The position numbers and the translations under genes are program-made. A DNA stretch of 64,000 nucleotides from Pseudoselenomonas ruminantium (GTDB taxonomy: Bacteria > Bacillota > Negativicutes > Selenomonadales > Selenomonadaceae). Shown here one piece after another: positions 33,395 through 41,803 of this stretch (the stretch's first letter is position 1; each line of letters starts with the position of its first letter). The stretch covers positions 1-64,000 of the forward strand of contig NZ_FRBC01000009.1 in NCBI RefSeq assembly GCF_900142515.1, given 5' to 3'. The notes under the pieces were generated by a model, which was not told the origin of the DNA, ran no database searches, and saw nothing but the letters and a program-made list of their open reading frames with translations.

Positions 33395-34495
33395 ATGCGT
33401 TTGCGAATTTTAGACAAGTATATATTCCGTGAAGTTACCCTGGCGTTTGTCTTTGGTATCTGTGCCTTTTCGGCTGTCTTCATCGGCTCAGGCACGCTGT
33501 TCAAGATTGCGAAATACATCACCGATTATGGTGCCTCCCTGCAGGCGGTGGTGAAGATCTTCATCTTTGGCCTGCCCAGCGTCATCATCTGGACCTTTCC
33601 CATGTCGATGCTGCTGGCCACGCTGCTGACCTTTGGGCGTCTCTCCAGCAACAGTGAGATCACGGCTATGAAGTCCTGCGGCATCAGTTTCAGCCGCATC
33701 GCCATGCCGGCCATCATCATGGGCTTCGTGGTGAGCATCGCGGCCATTGCCTTCAATGAGTATGTGGTGCCCTGGGCGAACAGCGCCTACAAGAACGTGG
33801 TCTATTATGAAATCGAAGGCAACAGCGGCATGAAATCCCAGGAACATATCATCCTGAAGGAAATCAAGGGCGATAAGATCCAGCGTCTGGCCTATGCCCG
33901 CCTCTATGATGCGGAGACCCAGCAGCTGCAGGGCATCACCCTGCAGGAGTTCGGTGAGAATGGCAAGATCAGCCATGTGGAAAACGCCGATTACGCCGAA
34001 TGGAACGGCAACGTCTGGACCATGCATAATGGCATGATCTATGACATCAGTGATGAGGAGGGCAAGAGTGAGCATACCGTGCGCTTCAAGACCCAGGTGA
34101 TGCCGCTCAATGCCAATCCCAAGCAGATCGTGCGGGAGCAGAAGGACGCCTCGGAGCTGACCATGAAGGAACTGCGTGCCCAGATCGACATCATGAAGAC
34201 CCAGTACGTCAATACGAACAAGCTGGAAGCCGAGCTTTACCAGCGCGTATCGGTTCCTATGGCCAGCCTCATCTTTGCCTTGATCGGCGTGCCGCTGGGC
34301 CTGCAGCCTACGCGTAATTCCTCGTCGGCAGGTTTTGCCATCAGTGTGATCATCATCTTCATTTACTATGCGCTGATGACTATGGGGAATGCCCTGGCTC
34401 GCAGCGGTGCACTGGCTCCGCTGCTGGCTGTCTGGATCCCCAATATCGTTGGTCTTATCGCCGGGGCTTATTTCGTAAGGCGTGCTTCCCGGTAA
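33395..34495 (+). CDS. LptF/LptG-family LPS export permease
   Basis: This 366-residue YjgP/YjgQ-family permease has membrane segments near residues 12-32, 55-75, 95-120, then a periplasmic jellyroll (about 130-250) and three more segments at 270-360. LptF and LptG normally form a heterodimer with LptB2. Only one such gene is here, directly after lptB. It either works as a homodimer or its partner lies elsewhere. I chose ATG 33395, seven bases after AAGGAG. Confidence 0.9.
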   Translation: MRLRILDKYIFREVTLAFVFGICAFSAVFIGSGTLFKIAKYITDYGASLQAVVKIFIFGLPSVIIWTFPMSMLLATLLTFGRLSSNSEITAMKSCGISFSRIAMPAIIMGFVVSIAAIAFNEYVVPWANSAYKNVVYYEIEGNSGMKSQEHIILKEIKGDKIQRLAYARLYDAETQQLQGITLQEFGENGKISHVENADYAEWNGNVWTMHNGMIYDISDEEGKSEHTVRFKTQVMPLNANPKQIVREQKDASELTMKELRAQIDIMKTQYVNTNKLEAELYQRVSVPMASLIFALIGVPLGLQPTRNSSSAGFAISVIIIFIYYALMTMGNALARSGALAPLLAVWIPNIVGLIAGAYFVRRASR

Positions 34496-34530
34496 TGTTT
34501 TCTAGTTTTTGAAAGAAAGGCGGATGCAGG

Positions 34531-35769
34531 ATGGATGGAATCCTCTTGATCGTCGTGCTGGTGATTGCCGGTGGGGCAATTGCTTTTATCGGTGACCGCC
34601 TGGGTACGAAAATCGGCAAGAAACGCTTGTCGATTTTTGGTTTGCGGCCCCGGCATACTTCCATTGTGATTACGATTTTTACTGGTGTGGTGATCACCGC
34701 CCTGACCTTCGGGGTCATGGCGGCGGCATCCCAAAACGTGCGCACGGCGTTGTTTGGCATGGAGCAGCTCAACAGAGCCATGCGGGAGACCAAGGAAAGC
34801 CTGCAGAGTACAGAAGAGGCACTGCTGATGGCCAAGAATGAGCAGGCGAAAACGGATGCCGATCTGCAGCAGTCCCAAGAAGACATCAAGAAGCTCAATC
34901 AGCAGCAACAGGAACTGCTGGAGGAGTCAGCCCGCTTGCAGGCCGGCAATGAAGCACTGCAGGCTGGCAACGCAGCCCTGATGGCGGATAACAACCAGCT
35001 GGCCGCCCAGAATGCGGAGCTGAATGACCGCAATACCGAATTGGGCAGCCGCAATACGGAACTCACGGCGAAAAATGAAGGCCTGGCGGCCGATAATAAG
35101 GTTCTCGAGGAGCGCACCAATATGTTGCGTGATGGTCTCATCACCATGCGGGAAGGCGACATTGCCTTCCGGGCCGGAGAAATCATTGCCAGCGGCGTGA
35201 TCCGCGGCAATCGTCCGGCAGCGGAAGTGGAGGCCGATATTGAGTCCCTGGCGGCTTTGGCCAACCGCAATGTATCGGCCCGTTTCGGCAGTGACCGTTC
35301 GGATCAGGAAATCTGGATCTACCGGCCGGAGCATGATGCTGCTGTGGAGAGCATCGCCAAAAGTCCGCAGGACATGGTGGTACGGATCGTGGCTGCTGGC
35401 AACCTGGTGCGGGGCGAGGACGTACGCACCAATCTGGAACTGTATCCCAACAGCGTGATCTTTGAGGATCAGGAGTTCATCATCGCCCGTCCTTATGACA
35501 TCCTGACCGGTGACGGCAGTGAGGCTGAGCAGACCGTGATGAACTTCCTGAAGGACGTCAACTTCGCCGCTACGGCCAAGGGAATCCTGCCTGACCCGCT
35601 CCGCGGCACGGTGGGCGTGATGGATGGTTCCCAGTTCTATGATGTCGTAGCCAGATTGAAGGGGCAGCGTGGCCCGGTCATCCTCTCGGCCTATGCCAAT
35701 GGCAATACCGATGCTTCCGGCCCCCTGCGCCTGAAGATAAAAGTAGAACGAAGTACCAATGTGCAATAA
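34531..35769 (+). CDS. DUF3084 membrane protein with a long coiled coil
   Basis: This 412-residue protein has two membrane segments (about residues 3-23 and 45-65) and a coiled coil (about 80-200). The coil contains near-perfect seven-residue units of the form N-x-E-L/A with flanking L, such as NEALQAG, NAALMAD, NTELGSR and NTELTAK. A globular C-terminal DUF3084 domain follows. The family is known from cyanobacteria and Negativicutes, without an established role. It lies between the Lpt genes and a RuvC-like gene, 35 bases from each, which suggests an envelope link. Confidence 0.82.
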   Translation: MDGILLIVVLVIAGGAIAFIGDRLGTKIGKKRLSIFGLRPRHTSIVITIFTGVVITALTFGVMAAASQNVRTALFGMEQLNRAMRETKESLQSTEEALLMAKNEQAKTDADLQQSQEDIKKLNQQQQELLEESARLQAGNEALQAGNAALMADNNQLAAQNAELNDRNTELGSRNTELTAKNEGLAADNKVLEERTNMLRDGLITMREGDIAFRAGEIIASGVIRGNRPAAEVEADIESLAALANRNVSARFGSDRSDQEIWIYRPEHDAAVESIAKSPQDMVVRIVAAGNLVRGEDVRTNLELYPNSVIFEDQEFIIARPYDILTGDGSEAEQTVMNFLKDVNFAATAKGILPDPLRGTVGVMDGSQFYDVVARLKGQRGPVILSAYANGNTDASGPLRLKIKVERSTNVQ

Positions 35770-35803
35770 GGCCATCCCTTCCCGGGAAGGCCAGGGAGTG
35801 AAG

Positions 35804-36214
35804 ATGAACATTGCAGCCTTGGATCCGGGCAGGGATAAATGCGGCTTCGCTGTGCTCAGTGAAGCCGGCACGATTCTCTGCCAGCGGGTCATTGAAACCA
35901 ATAACTTGATTCACGAAATCGATGCGGCTAAAGCTGATTACGGCTTTAGCCGTCTCATTATGGGCAATGGCACGACCAGCAAGATTGCCCAGCAAAGACT
36001 GGCCTCCGTAGCCGGTCTGGAAATCCTGGTCCGGGATGAATACCGCACGACGGAAATGGCCCGGGGCGAGTATTGGAAAGCCCATCCGCCGACGGGCTGG
36101 AGAAGGCTCCTGCCTGTGACGATGCAGGTGCCGCCCGTGCCCGTCGACGATTTCGTAGCGGTGATTCTCGCCCGGCGATTTTTAGAGGAACAACAGGAGC
36201 GCAAAGGAGAGTAA
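35804..36214 (+). CDS. RuvC/YqgF-like RNase H-fold protein
   Basis: This 136-residue protein begins with the RuvC-like strand IAALDPGRDKCGFAV and contains LIMGNGTTS, a late acidic motif and PVPVDDFVAVILARR. This is the RNase H fold with D, E and D positions that could bind metal. It is smaller than RuvC (about 170) and close to YqgF in length. The ATG at 35804 lies behind AGGGAG. The deaminase gene starts three bases after the stop. The exact substrate cannot be told. Confidence 0.72.
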   Translation: MNIAALDPGRDKCGFAVLSEAGTILCQRVIETNNLIHEIDAAKADYGFSRLIMGNGTTSKIAQQRLASVAGLEILVRDEYRTTEMARGEYWKAHPPTGWRRLLPVTMQVPPVPVDDFVAVILARRFLEEQQERKGE

Positions 36215-36217
36215 TTT

Positions 36218-36688
36218 ATGGAGCAGAACAAGAAAACGCAGCAGCGTCCCGAATGGACGGAGTATTTCCTGGATATTGCCAGAGCCGTAGGCCGCCGGGC
36301 AACCTGTCTGCGCCGCCGCTACGGAGCAATCATCGTCAAGGACCATATCATCATCAGTACGGGCTACAACGGTGCCCCCAGAGGCGAGGCCAACTGCATC
36401 GACACGGGCATCTGCGAGCGTGAGCGGCTCCATGTGCCCAAGGGACAGAATTACGAGCTTTGCGTGGCTGTCCATGCCGAGCAGAACGCCATCATCAACG
36501 CTGACCCCGCGGTCATGGAGGGCGCGACCATCTATATCGTGGGCATCAATGCTGACGGCACGCTGGCTTCCGGCAAGCCCTGCCTGCTGTGCCGCCGCAT
36601 GCTGCGCAATGCGAAACTGGCGCAGGTGGTCTACTACGAAACCGATGGCAGCATCGTGACCTGCCGCCCGGATGAAATCCGCGATTGA
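36218..36688 (+). CDS. dCMP deaminase / ComEB-like cytidine deaminase
   Basis: This 156-residue zinc deaminase has the ligand and catalytic motif VHAEQNAI and the second half PCLLCRRML. The extra cysteine/histidine cluster in the early half (NCIDTGICERERLHVPKG) is typical of dCMP deaminases and ComEB. It supplies dUMP for thymidylate. Its place beside envelope genes seems incidental, although this neighbour order may be conserved in related genomes. Confidence 0.9.
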   Translation: MEQNKKTQQRPEWTEYFLDIARAVGRRATCLRRRYGAIIVKDHIIISTGYNGAPRGEANCIDTGICERERLHVPKGQNYELCVAVHAEQNAIINADPAVMEGATIYIVGINADGTLASGKPCLLCRRMLRNAKLAQVVYYETDGSIVTCRPDEIRD

Positions 36689-36754
36689 GCGCCCGACATT
36701 CACTTTTCAGGGGCCGTTTCAGGCAAATAAACGCGGGCTTTCAGCTTATTTTCA

Positions 36755-36783
36755 TTGACACTAAAGGTTCACTGCGCTAAAAT
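36755..36783 (+). promoter_or_regulatory. Strong promoter before the WecA-like gene
   Basis: TTGACA (36755-36760) and TAAAAT (36778-36783) are separated by exactly 17 bases. The start codon lies about 48 bases downstream. It begins a separate transcript for the sugar-lipid genes. Confidence 0.8.
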
Positions 36784-36830
36784 AGGCTTGTTATGAAATT
36801 ACGATTTTGAGAAAAAGAGGTGCGACTTGT

Positions 36831-37883
36831 ATGCCGGAGTATATGTTGGCGTTCGTCATTGCCGCTGGTGTGGCCTTGGCTATCACGCCTGGTGTGATTT
36901 TCCTGGCGGCCAAGACGGGAGCCATGGATGCTCCTGATGCGAGAAAAGTACATAAAAGACCGATTCCCCGTATTGGCGGTCTCGGAATTTATGCGGCCTT
37001 TATGGTGGCAATCTTAGGGATCATGCAGTTCGTCGAAGTGGAACCGGAGGTCCTTTTTGAAGTGACGGGCCTGCTGTTGGGCGGTTCGCTTATCGTGCTG
37101 GTGGGCATCATTGACGATTACAAGAACCTGCCGGCCAAGGTGAAACTGGTGGGGCAGATCATAGCGGCTGCCGTGCTGGTCATTGCCTTTGATGTGCGGA
37201 TCGACTTCATCACCGATCCGTTTGGTGACTTCATCTATACGGAATGGCTGGCCATTCCCGTGACGATCTTCTGGATTGTGGGGATCACCAATACGGTGAA
37301 CCTTATCGACGGCCTGGATGGCCTGGCCGCAGGTGTTTCTACGATTGCAGCTACGACCATCTTCCTGGTGGCCCTGCAGCAGAACATCCTGCTGGTAGCT
37401 GTGCTCACCGCTGCGCTGGCCGGTGCCGCCTTTGGCTTCCTGTATTACAATTTCAATCCGGCCCGTATCTTCATGGGTGACTCCGGAAGTCTCTTCCTGG
37501 GGTATATGCTGGCCGGTATCTCGGTGATCGGTGCCGTGAAATGTGCCGCTACCATCGCCCTGATCGTGCCGATCCTGGCTTTGGGCCTGCCGATCCTCGA
37601 CACGACATTTGCCATCGTACGCCGTTATCGCGGTGGCGTGCCCATCTTCAAGCCGGATAAAGGTCATCTGCATCATCGGCTGATGGATTTGGGATTCAGC
37701 CAGCGGCAGGCTGTCCTGTTGATGTATGTGATCAGTGCACTGCTCGGACTCAGTGCCGTGGCTCTGACGGAAGTCAGCTATCAGTTTGCCATTGTCATCG
37801 TGTGCATGGTCGTGGCGCTGGTGCTCTTCGGAGCCAAGAAGATTGGCATCTTCCGCATGAATGATTCGGCACAGCAACATTAA
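36831..37883 (+). CDS. WecA/TagO-family undecaprenyl-phosphate GlcNAc-1-P transferase
   Basis: This 350-residue polytopic enzyme has about eleven hydrophobic segments and the cytoplasmic motifs of the MraY/WecA superfamily: DAPDARKVHKRPIPRIGG, VGIIDDYKNLP, NLIDGLDGLAAG, FMGDSGSLFLG and the KGHLHHRL metal/uracil motif. The HHR motif favours WecA/TagO over MraY. It would start a lipid-linked glycan such as O-antigen or a wall polymer. The ATG at 36831 was chosen for its AGAGG; a TTG lies upstream at 36807. Confidence 0.9.
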   Translation: MPEYMLAFVIAAGVALAITPGVIFLAAKTGAMDAPDARKVHKRPIPRIGGLGIYAAFMVAILGIMQFVEVEPEVLFEVTGLLLGGSLIVLVGIIDDYKNLPAKVKLVGQIIAAAVLVIAFDVRIDFITDPFGDFIYTEWLAIPVTIFWIVGITNTVNLIDGLDGLAAGVSTIAATTIFLVALQQNILLVAVLTAALAGAAFGFLYYNFNPARIFMGDSGSLFLGYMLAGISVIGAVKCAATIALIVPILALGLPILDTTFAIVRRYRGGVPIFKPDKGHLHHRLMDLGFSQRQAVLLMYVISALLGLSAVALTEVSYQFAIVIVCMVVALVLFGAKKIGIFRMNDSAQQH

Positions 37884-37901
37884 ATAAATCAGCAATGAGT
37901 T

Positions 37902-38005
37902 GCCTTCCCCTTGGGGGAAGGGGGACCGCAAGGCGGTGGAAGGGAAAACTGCAAACAGGATTCCTTCATCAGCCTGCGGCTGCCGCCTTCCCCGGAGGGG
38001 AAGGT
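37902..38005 (+). repeat. Short palindromic intergenic repeat, copy 2
   Basis: It starts GCCTTCCCC..GGGGGAAGG, then GGGACCGC..GCGGTGGAAGG, a spacer of about 40 bases, CAGCCTGCGGCTG and a closing CGCCTTCCCC..GGGGAAGG. Copies are at 52027 (same strand) and 14739 (opposite strand). It separates the WecA-like gene from wecB. Confidence 0.82.
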
Positions 38006-38027
38006 TTATATAGAGAGGGGACTATTA

Positions 38028-39194
38028 ATGGAACAAAAGAAAATCAAGGTTATGACGGTGTTTGGTACTCGTCCTGAGGCCATCAAGATGGCACCAATCG
38101 TGCTGGAGCTGCAGAAGCATCCGGATAAGATCACGCCGGTGGTAGCTGTGACTGCCCAGCACCGCGAGATGCTGGATCAGGTGCTGGGACTCTTTGAGAT
38201 CACCCCGGATCATGATCTTGACATCATGGCGCAGGGACAGACCCTCTTTGATATCACATCCAAGGCCATGATGGGGCTGGACAAAGTGCTGGCTGAGGAA
38301 AAGCCTGATATCGTGCTGGTACATGGCGATACGACGACCACCTTTGCCGGTGCTTTGGCGGCTTACTACCATCAGACCACGGTCGGCCATGTGGAAGCAG
38401 GCCTCAGGACCCATGATAAATACAGCCCCTTCCCGGAGGAAATGAACCGCAAGCTGACCGGCTGCATCGCTGACCTGAATTTTGCGCCCACGGAGACCTC
38501 TGAGCGCAATCTGCTGGCTGAAAACGTCAAGCCGGAAAGCATCTTTGTTACGGGTAACACCGTTATCGACGCCCTGCATCATACGGTAAAGGATGATTTT
38601 GCGTTCGAGGATGAACTGCTGCAGAACATCGATTTCAAAAACAAGCGCATCATTCTCGTGACCACGCATCGCCGGGAAAACCTCGGTGAGCCCATGCGCC
38701 ATGTCTACAAGGCCCTGCGCCAGCTCACCGAAGAATTTGAGGATGTGGAAGTGGTATTCCCCGTACACAAGAACCCGAAGGTCCGCGAAGTCGTGCGCGA
38801 GGAGCTCGGCGGCCTTTCCAAGGTCCATCTGATCGATCCGCTGGATTATGAGCCGTTTGCCAACCTCATGCACAAAGCGCATCTGATCCTCACCGATTCC
38901 GGCGGAGTGCAGGAAGAAGCACCGGCACTCGGCAAGCCGGTACTCGTGCTGCGCGATACCACGGAGCGTCCTGAAGCAGTAGCCGCTGGTACGGTGAAAT
39001 TGATCGGTACGGATCGAGATGTCGTATACAACGAGGCCAAGAAACTGCTGACCGATGACAAGGCTTATAGCTGCATGGCGGAATCCGTCAACCCCTATGG
39101 TGATGGCAAGGCTTCGCAGCGCATCATCCAGGCGATCCTCTATCATTACGGGCTGGCTGAGGAGCGTCCGGACGTTTTTGACGGCAGCAGATGA
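38028..39194 (+). CDS. wecB: UDP-N-acetylglucosamine 2-epimerase (non-hydrolysing)
   Basis: This 388-residue enzyme interconverts UDP-GlcNAc and UDP-ManNAc. The conserved opening VFGTRPEAIKMAP, the loop GDTTTTFAGALAA, EAGLRTHDKYSPFPEE, THRRENLGEPM and the LTDSGGVQEEAP block are all present. The ATG at 38028 lies behind GAGAGGGG; upstream in-frame codons fall inside the repeat. Together with the WecA-like enzyme it supplies surface-polymer precursors. Its end overlaps the AtpI-like gene by four bases. Confidence 0.94.
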   Translation: MEQKKIKVMTVFGTRPEAIKMAPIVLELQKHPDKITPVVAVTAQHREMLDQVLGLFEITPDHDLDIMAQGQTLFDITSKAMMGLDKVLAEEKPDIVLVHGDTTTTFAGALAAYYHQTTVGHVEAGLRTHDKYSPFPEEMNRKLTGCIADLNFAPTETSERNLLAENVKPESIFVTGNTVIDALHHTVKDDFAFEDELLQNIDFKNKRIILVTTHRRENLGEPMRHVYKALRQLTEEFEDVEVVFPVHKNPKVREVVREELGGLSKVHLIDPLDYEPFANLMHKAHLILTDSGGVQEEAPALGKPVLVLRDTTERPEAVAAGTVKLIGTDRDVVYNEAKKLLTDDKAYSCMAESVNPYGDGKASQRIIQAILYHYGLAEERPDVFDGSR

Positions 39195-39421
39195 GCAGGC
39201 AGGAAGAAAGCGCTCTGAAACAGGCGCTCAGGGCGTTTTCCATTTTAGGCGGGGTTGGCATTTACCTGGTGGTATTCGTCGCGATCTGCGGCTTTTTAGG
39301 CGCATGGATCGGCGATCATCTGGAGATCGGCAATGCCGGCAGGATCATTGGCATCATTGCAGGTTTTCCAGCCGCCTTTTATACGCTTTACCGGCAGTTG
39401 AAGAATAACGGATTGCTATAG
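39191..39421 (+). CDS. AtpZ/AtpI-family small membrane protein
   Basis: This 76-residue protein has two membrane segments (about residues 16-40 and 46-66) and the GxWIGDHLEIGNAGRIIGIIAG pattern of the AtpI/AtpZ family. Members usually precede ATP synthase operons and help c-ring assembly or magnesium and calcium uptake. Here no atp gene follows in the window; the gene is coupled to wecB and ends at a terminator. A separate role, or a distant atp operon, is possible. Confidence 0.75.
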   Translation: MSRQEESALKQALRAFSILGGVGIYLVVFVAICGFLGAWIGDHLEIGNAGRIIGIIAGFPAAFYTLYRQLKNNGLL

Positions 39422-39452
39422 AAAAAAGCTGAGCGCATGGCTCAGCTTTTTT
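39422..39452. terminator. Bidirectional terminator
   Basis: AAAAAAGCTGAGC pairs with GCTCAGCTTTTTT across a short loop. It has A-runs on one side and T-runs on the other, so it can end both the envelope operon on the plus strand and the small gene on the minus strand. Confidence 0.9.
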
Positions 39453-39460
39453 CTATAGGG

Positions 39461-39772
39461 CTATTCATTTACCTCAACGTCATTTTTCCGGCATTCGTTG
39501 AAGAAGAATACGGCATTGGTGTCTTTGGGATTTTCGGACCAGAATTTGATGAGCTTCACAGCCATCTGGTACTTTTCCTGCATGAAGGGCAGGAGATTCT
39601 CGGCGGTGACGGGGCCGCCGACGGTCATGAATACATCGATATTATGGCCCAGCGTATCCAGCATCTCCTCGGTGCATTCATTGTCAGCCAGCGCCTGGGC
39701 AAAGCGCACGCCCTGTTCCACATCGTCAGCGTAACCTCGCTTCAGGAGCCAAACGGCAATCAGTTTATCCAT
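39461..39772 (-). CDS. Small protein of unknown function
   Basis: This 103-residue product is soluble and mostly helical, with two cysteines (ADNECTEE and FNECRKN) and a central VFMTVGGPVTAENLLPFMQEK stretch. I do not recognise the family. It is supported by a good ribosome binding site (GAGGAGGG reading on the minus strand) and by its own terminator shared with the plus strand. It is the first minus-strand gene in the window and stands alone. Confidence 0.68.
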   Translation of the reverse strand: MDKLIAVWLLKRGYADDVEQGVRFAQALADNECTEEMLDTLGHNIDVFMTVGGPVTAENLLPFMQEKYQMAVKLIKFWSENPKDTNAVFFFNECRKNDVEVNE

Positions 39773-39924
39773 GGAATTCCCTCCTCGTAATCGCTGTGTG
39801 CTACATTTATTCGCTATGGCAGAGAAATATTCCTGCTTGTGGGCGAAGAAATAAAATTTGCTTTTCTTTACATGGAGACGGATTAAGTGATAAAATTACT
39901 TCATATTCAAAGGATGGTGGCAAT

Positions 39925-40461
39925 ATGGCAGAAATTTTGATTGCCGGTCCGCGGTTGAGGCTGCGGCGGGCAGAGGCAGCAGATATTGACTATATCATTG
40001 ACCTGGAATACGCAGAGGACAACCTTCCCTTCATCGTACCCTTTGACCGGGATTTCCATGAGCGGGTCATAACGGAAGGCGAAGCTTCCTTGGATGTGAT
40101 CGTGGAGGAAATCAGCACCGGGGAAAGGGTCGGATATTTTTTGGTAGCAGGGCTCAAGACCGATGCCAAAGAGATGGAATGGACGCATGTGATCATTGGC
40201 CGGAAGGGCCAGGGATATGGACATGAGGCCATGAAGCTCATCAAGAAGTGGTGCTTTGCGGTGAAGAAATTCCATCGGGCCTGGCTGGATTGCAAGGATT
40301 ACAACGAGCGGGCGTTGCATCTCTATGAAGCGGAAGGCATGGTGCGGGAAGGCCTTATCCGGGAGACCATCCTCACCAACGGCCGTTATGAGAATCTGGT
40401 GATACTGGGGATCCTGGACAGGGAATACGCGGCGCGGCAAGAGGCCGGGCTGGAATTATAG
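39925..40461 (+). CDS. GNAT-family N-acetyltransferase
   Basis: This 178-residue acetyltransferase resembles RimJ/RimL-type enzymes. The opening RLRLRRAEAADIDYIIDLE, the middle strand, the acetyl-CoA loop (GRKGQGYGHEAMKLI) and YNERALHLYEAEGM are in order. I chose ATG 39925, with AAGGA upstream; the longer frame from 39796 has no such site. The 150-base gap upstream holds no feature I can name. Substrate unknown. Confidence 0.85.
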   Translation: MAEILIAGPRLRLRRAEAADIDYIIDLEYAEDNLPFIVPFDRDFHERVITEGEASLDVIVEEISTGERVGYFLVAGLKTDAKEMEWTHVIIGRKGQGYGHEAMKLIKKWCFAVKKFHRAWLDCKDYNERALHLYEAEGMVREGLIRETILTNGRYENLVILGILDREYAARQEAGLEL

Positions 40462-40483
40462 GCAATGAGAACGGGGGATTTTT

Positions 40484-41794
40484 ATGTACGATCTGACAGC
40501 GGGATTGGTTATCTATCGTAATTTTCCGAAAGACTCGATTCTGTGGCGGATGGCAGAGATCTGTCAGCGCTTTCAGGCAGAGGCTTATGAAACAGCAGAA
40601 TTGCGGGGCGCGATACTCACCGAGGTGAACCGCCTGCTGGATGTGGCGACGCGCTATGGCTTCGACGGCAATCTGTGGCATGGATATCTGGCTTTTTTGC
40701 TGGCGAATACCGAAGCGCCGTTCACGCTGGTCTGTGAGAAGCGAGGCGCCGTGAATGGCAGTGTTCAGGTCTTTGCAGAAAATGATCTGGCCATCTTCAA
40801 ATATCTTTGGGATTATGATTTTACGGAGATGGAAAGCTCGCTGGGGCTGAATTGCTTTAGCGTCATCACGCATTATCAGGCGGTGGCAAAGCCGGCACAG
40901 ATCTATAATAAAAGCGTCAGCGATAAGGTGCGGGAGCTGGCTGCGGCCATTGATGGCGCCCCTGATGCGGCGGCCATGTATCAGGTGGTGACCGATTTTT
41001 ATGCGAAATACGGCGTAGGCGTGCTGGGGCTCAACAAAGCCTTTCGCGTATCGCCGGAAATCGAGGTGACAGGCCAGCTTTTGGAGCCCATCACCACCAC
41101 CGGTGATATCTGTTTGGCGGATATCGTGGGCTATGAGAGCCAGAAGCAGCGGCTGGCAGCCAATACCCAGGCGTTCGTGGAGGGGCGCAAGGCGAACAAC
41201 GTGCTGCTCTATGGAGATGCCGGTACAGGAAAATCTACCAGCATCAAGGCAATCCTCAACGAATATTATGACCAGGGCCTGCGCATGATCGAGGTCTATA
41301 AGCATGAGTTCAAGTACCTGCAGCGGATCATCGCCCAGATCAAGAACCGCAATTACAAATTCATCATTTACATGGACGATCTGTCCTTTGAGGAATTCGA
41401 AATCGAGTATAAGTATCTCAAAGCGGTCATTGAAGGCGGCCTGGAGGTGAAGCCGGACAATATCCTGATCTATGCCACGAGCAACCGGCGGCACCTCATC
41501 CGGGAGCGTGTGGATGACCGGCCTGACTTTATCGACCCGGACCTGCATCAGAATGATACGGTGCAGGAAAAGCTTTCGCTGGCGGACCGTTTCGGTCTGT
41601 CCATTGGCTACTTCAAGCCCAATCAGAAGGAATATTTCAAGATCGTGGAAGAACTGGCTGCCCGTCATCCGGAGATCACGTTGTCTGCAGAGGAACTGCG
41701 GGCGGGCGCGGTCAAGTGGGAGATGAGCCACTCGGGGTTATCCGGACGGACGGCGCAGCAGTATATCAATTCCCTGTTGAGTACATGTGTATAG
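40484..41794 (+). CDS. DUF815-type AAA ATPase
   Basis: This is a 436-residue protein. After an N-terminal helical region (1-200) comes [19 protein letters not shown], Walker [10 protein letters not shown] (about residue 246), the [14 protein letters not shown] Walker B region, [12 protein letters not shown], and a lid domain. This is the DUF815 branch of AAA proteins. Members are widespread but of unknown function. It is followed ten bases later by the DUF218 gene. GGGGG precedes the ATG. Confidence 0.88.
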   Translation: MYDLTAGLVIYRNFPKDSILWRMAEICQRFQAEAYETAELRGAILTEVNRLLDVATRYGFDGNLWHGYLAFLLANTEAPFTLVCEKRGAVNGSVQVFAENDLAIFKYLWDYDFTEMESSLGLNCFSVITHYQAVAKPAQIYNKSVSDKVRELAAAIDGAPDAAAMYQVVTDFYAKYGVGVLGLNKAFRVSPEIEVTGQLLEPITTTGDICLADIVGYESQKQRLAANTQAFVEGRKANNVLLYGDAGTGKSTSIKAILNEYYDQGLRMIEVYKHEFKYLQRIIAQIKNRNYKFIIYMDDLSFEEFEIEYKYLKAVIEGGLEVKPDNILIYATSNRRHLIRERVDDRPDFIDPDLHQNDTVQEKLSLADRFGLSIGYFKPNQKEYFKIVEELAARHPEITLSAEELRAGAVKWEMSHSGLSGRTAQQYINSLLSTCV

Positions 41795-41803
41795 GTGTGA
41801 TCT

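Noticed and set aside
37911-38027. Upstream extension of wecB
   Set aside because: The extra codons translate the palindromic repeat; the ATG at 38028 has GAGAGGGG and gives the usual family length.
39437-39790. A plus-strand frame over the small minus-strand gene at 39461
   Set aside because: The minus-strand frame has GAGGAGG at the right distance and a terminator; the plus-strand one starts inside the shared terminator.
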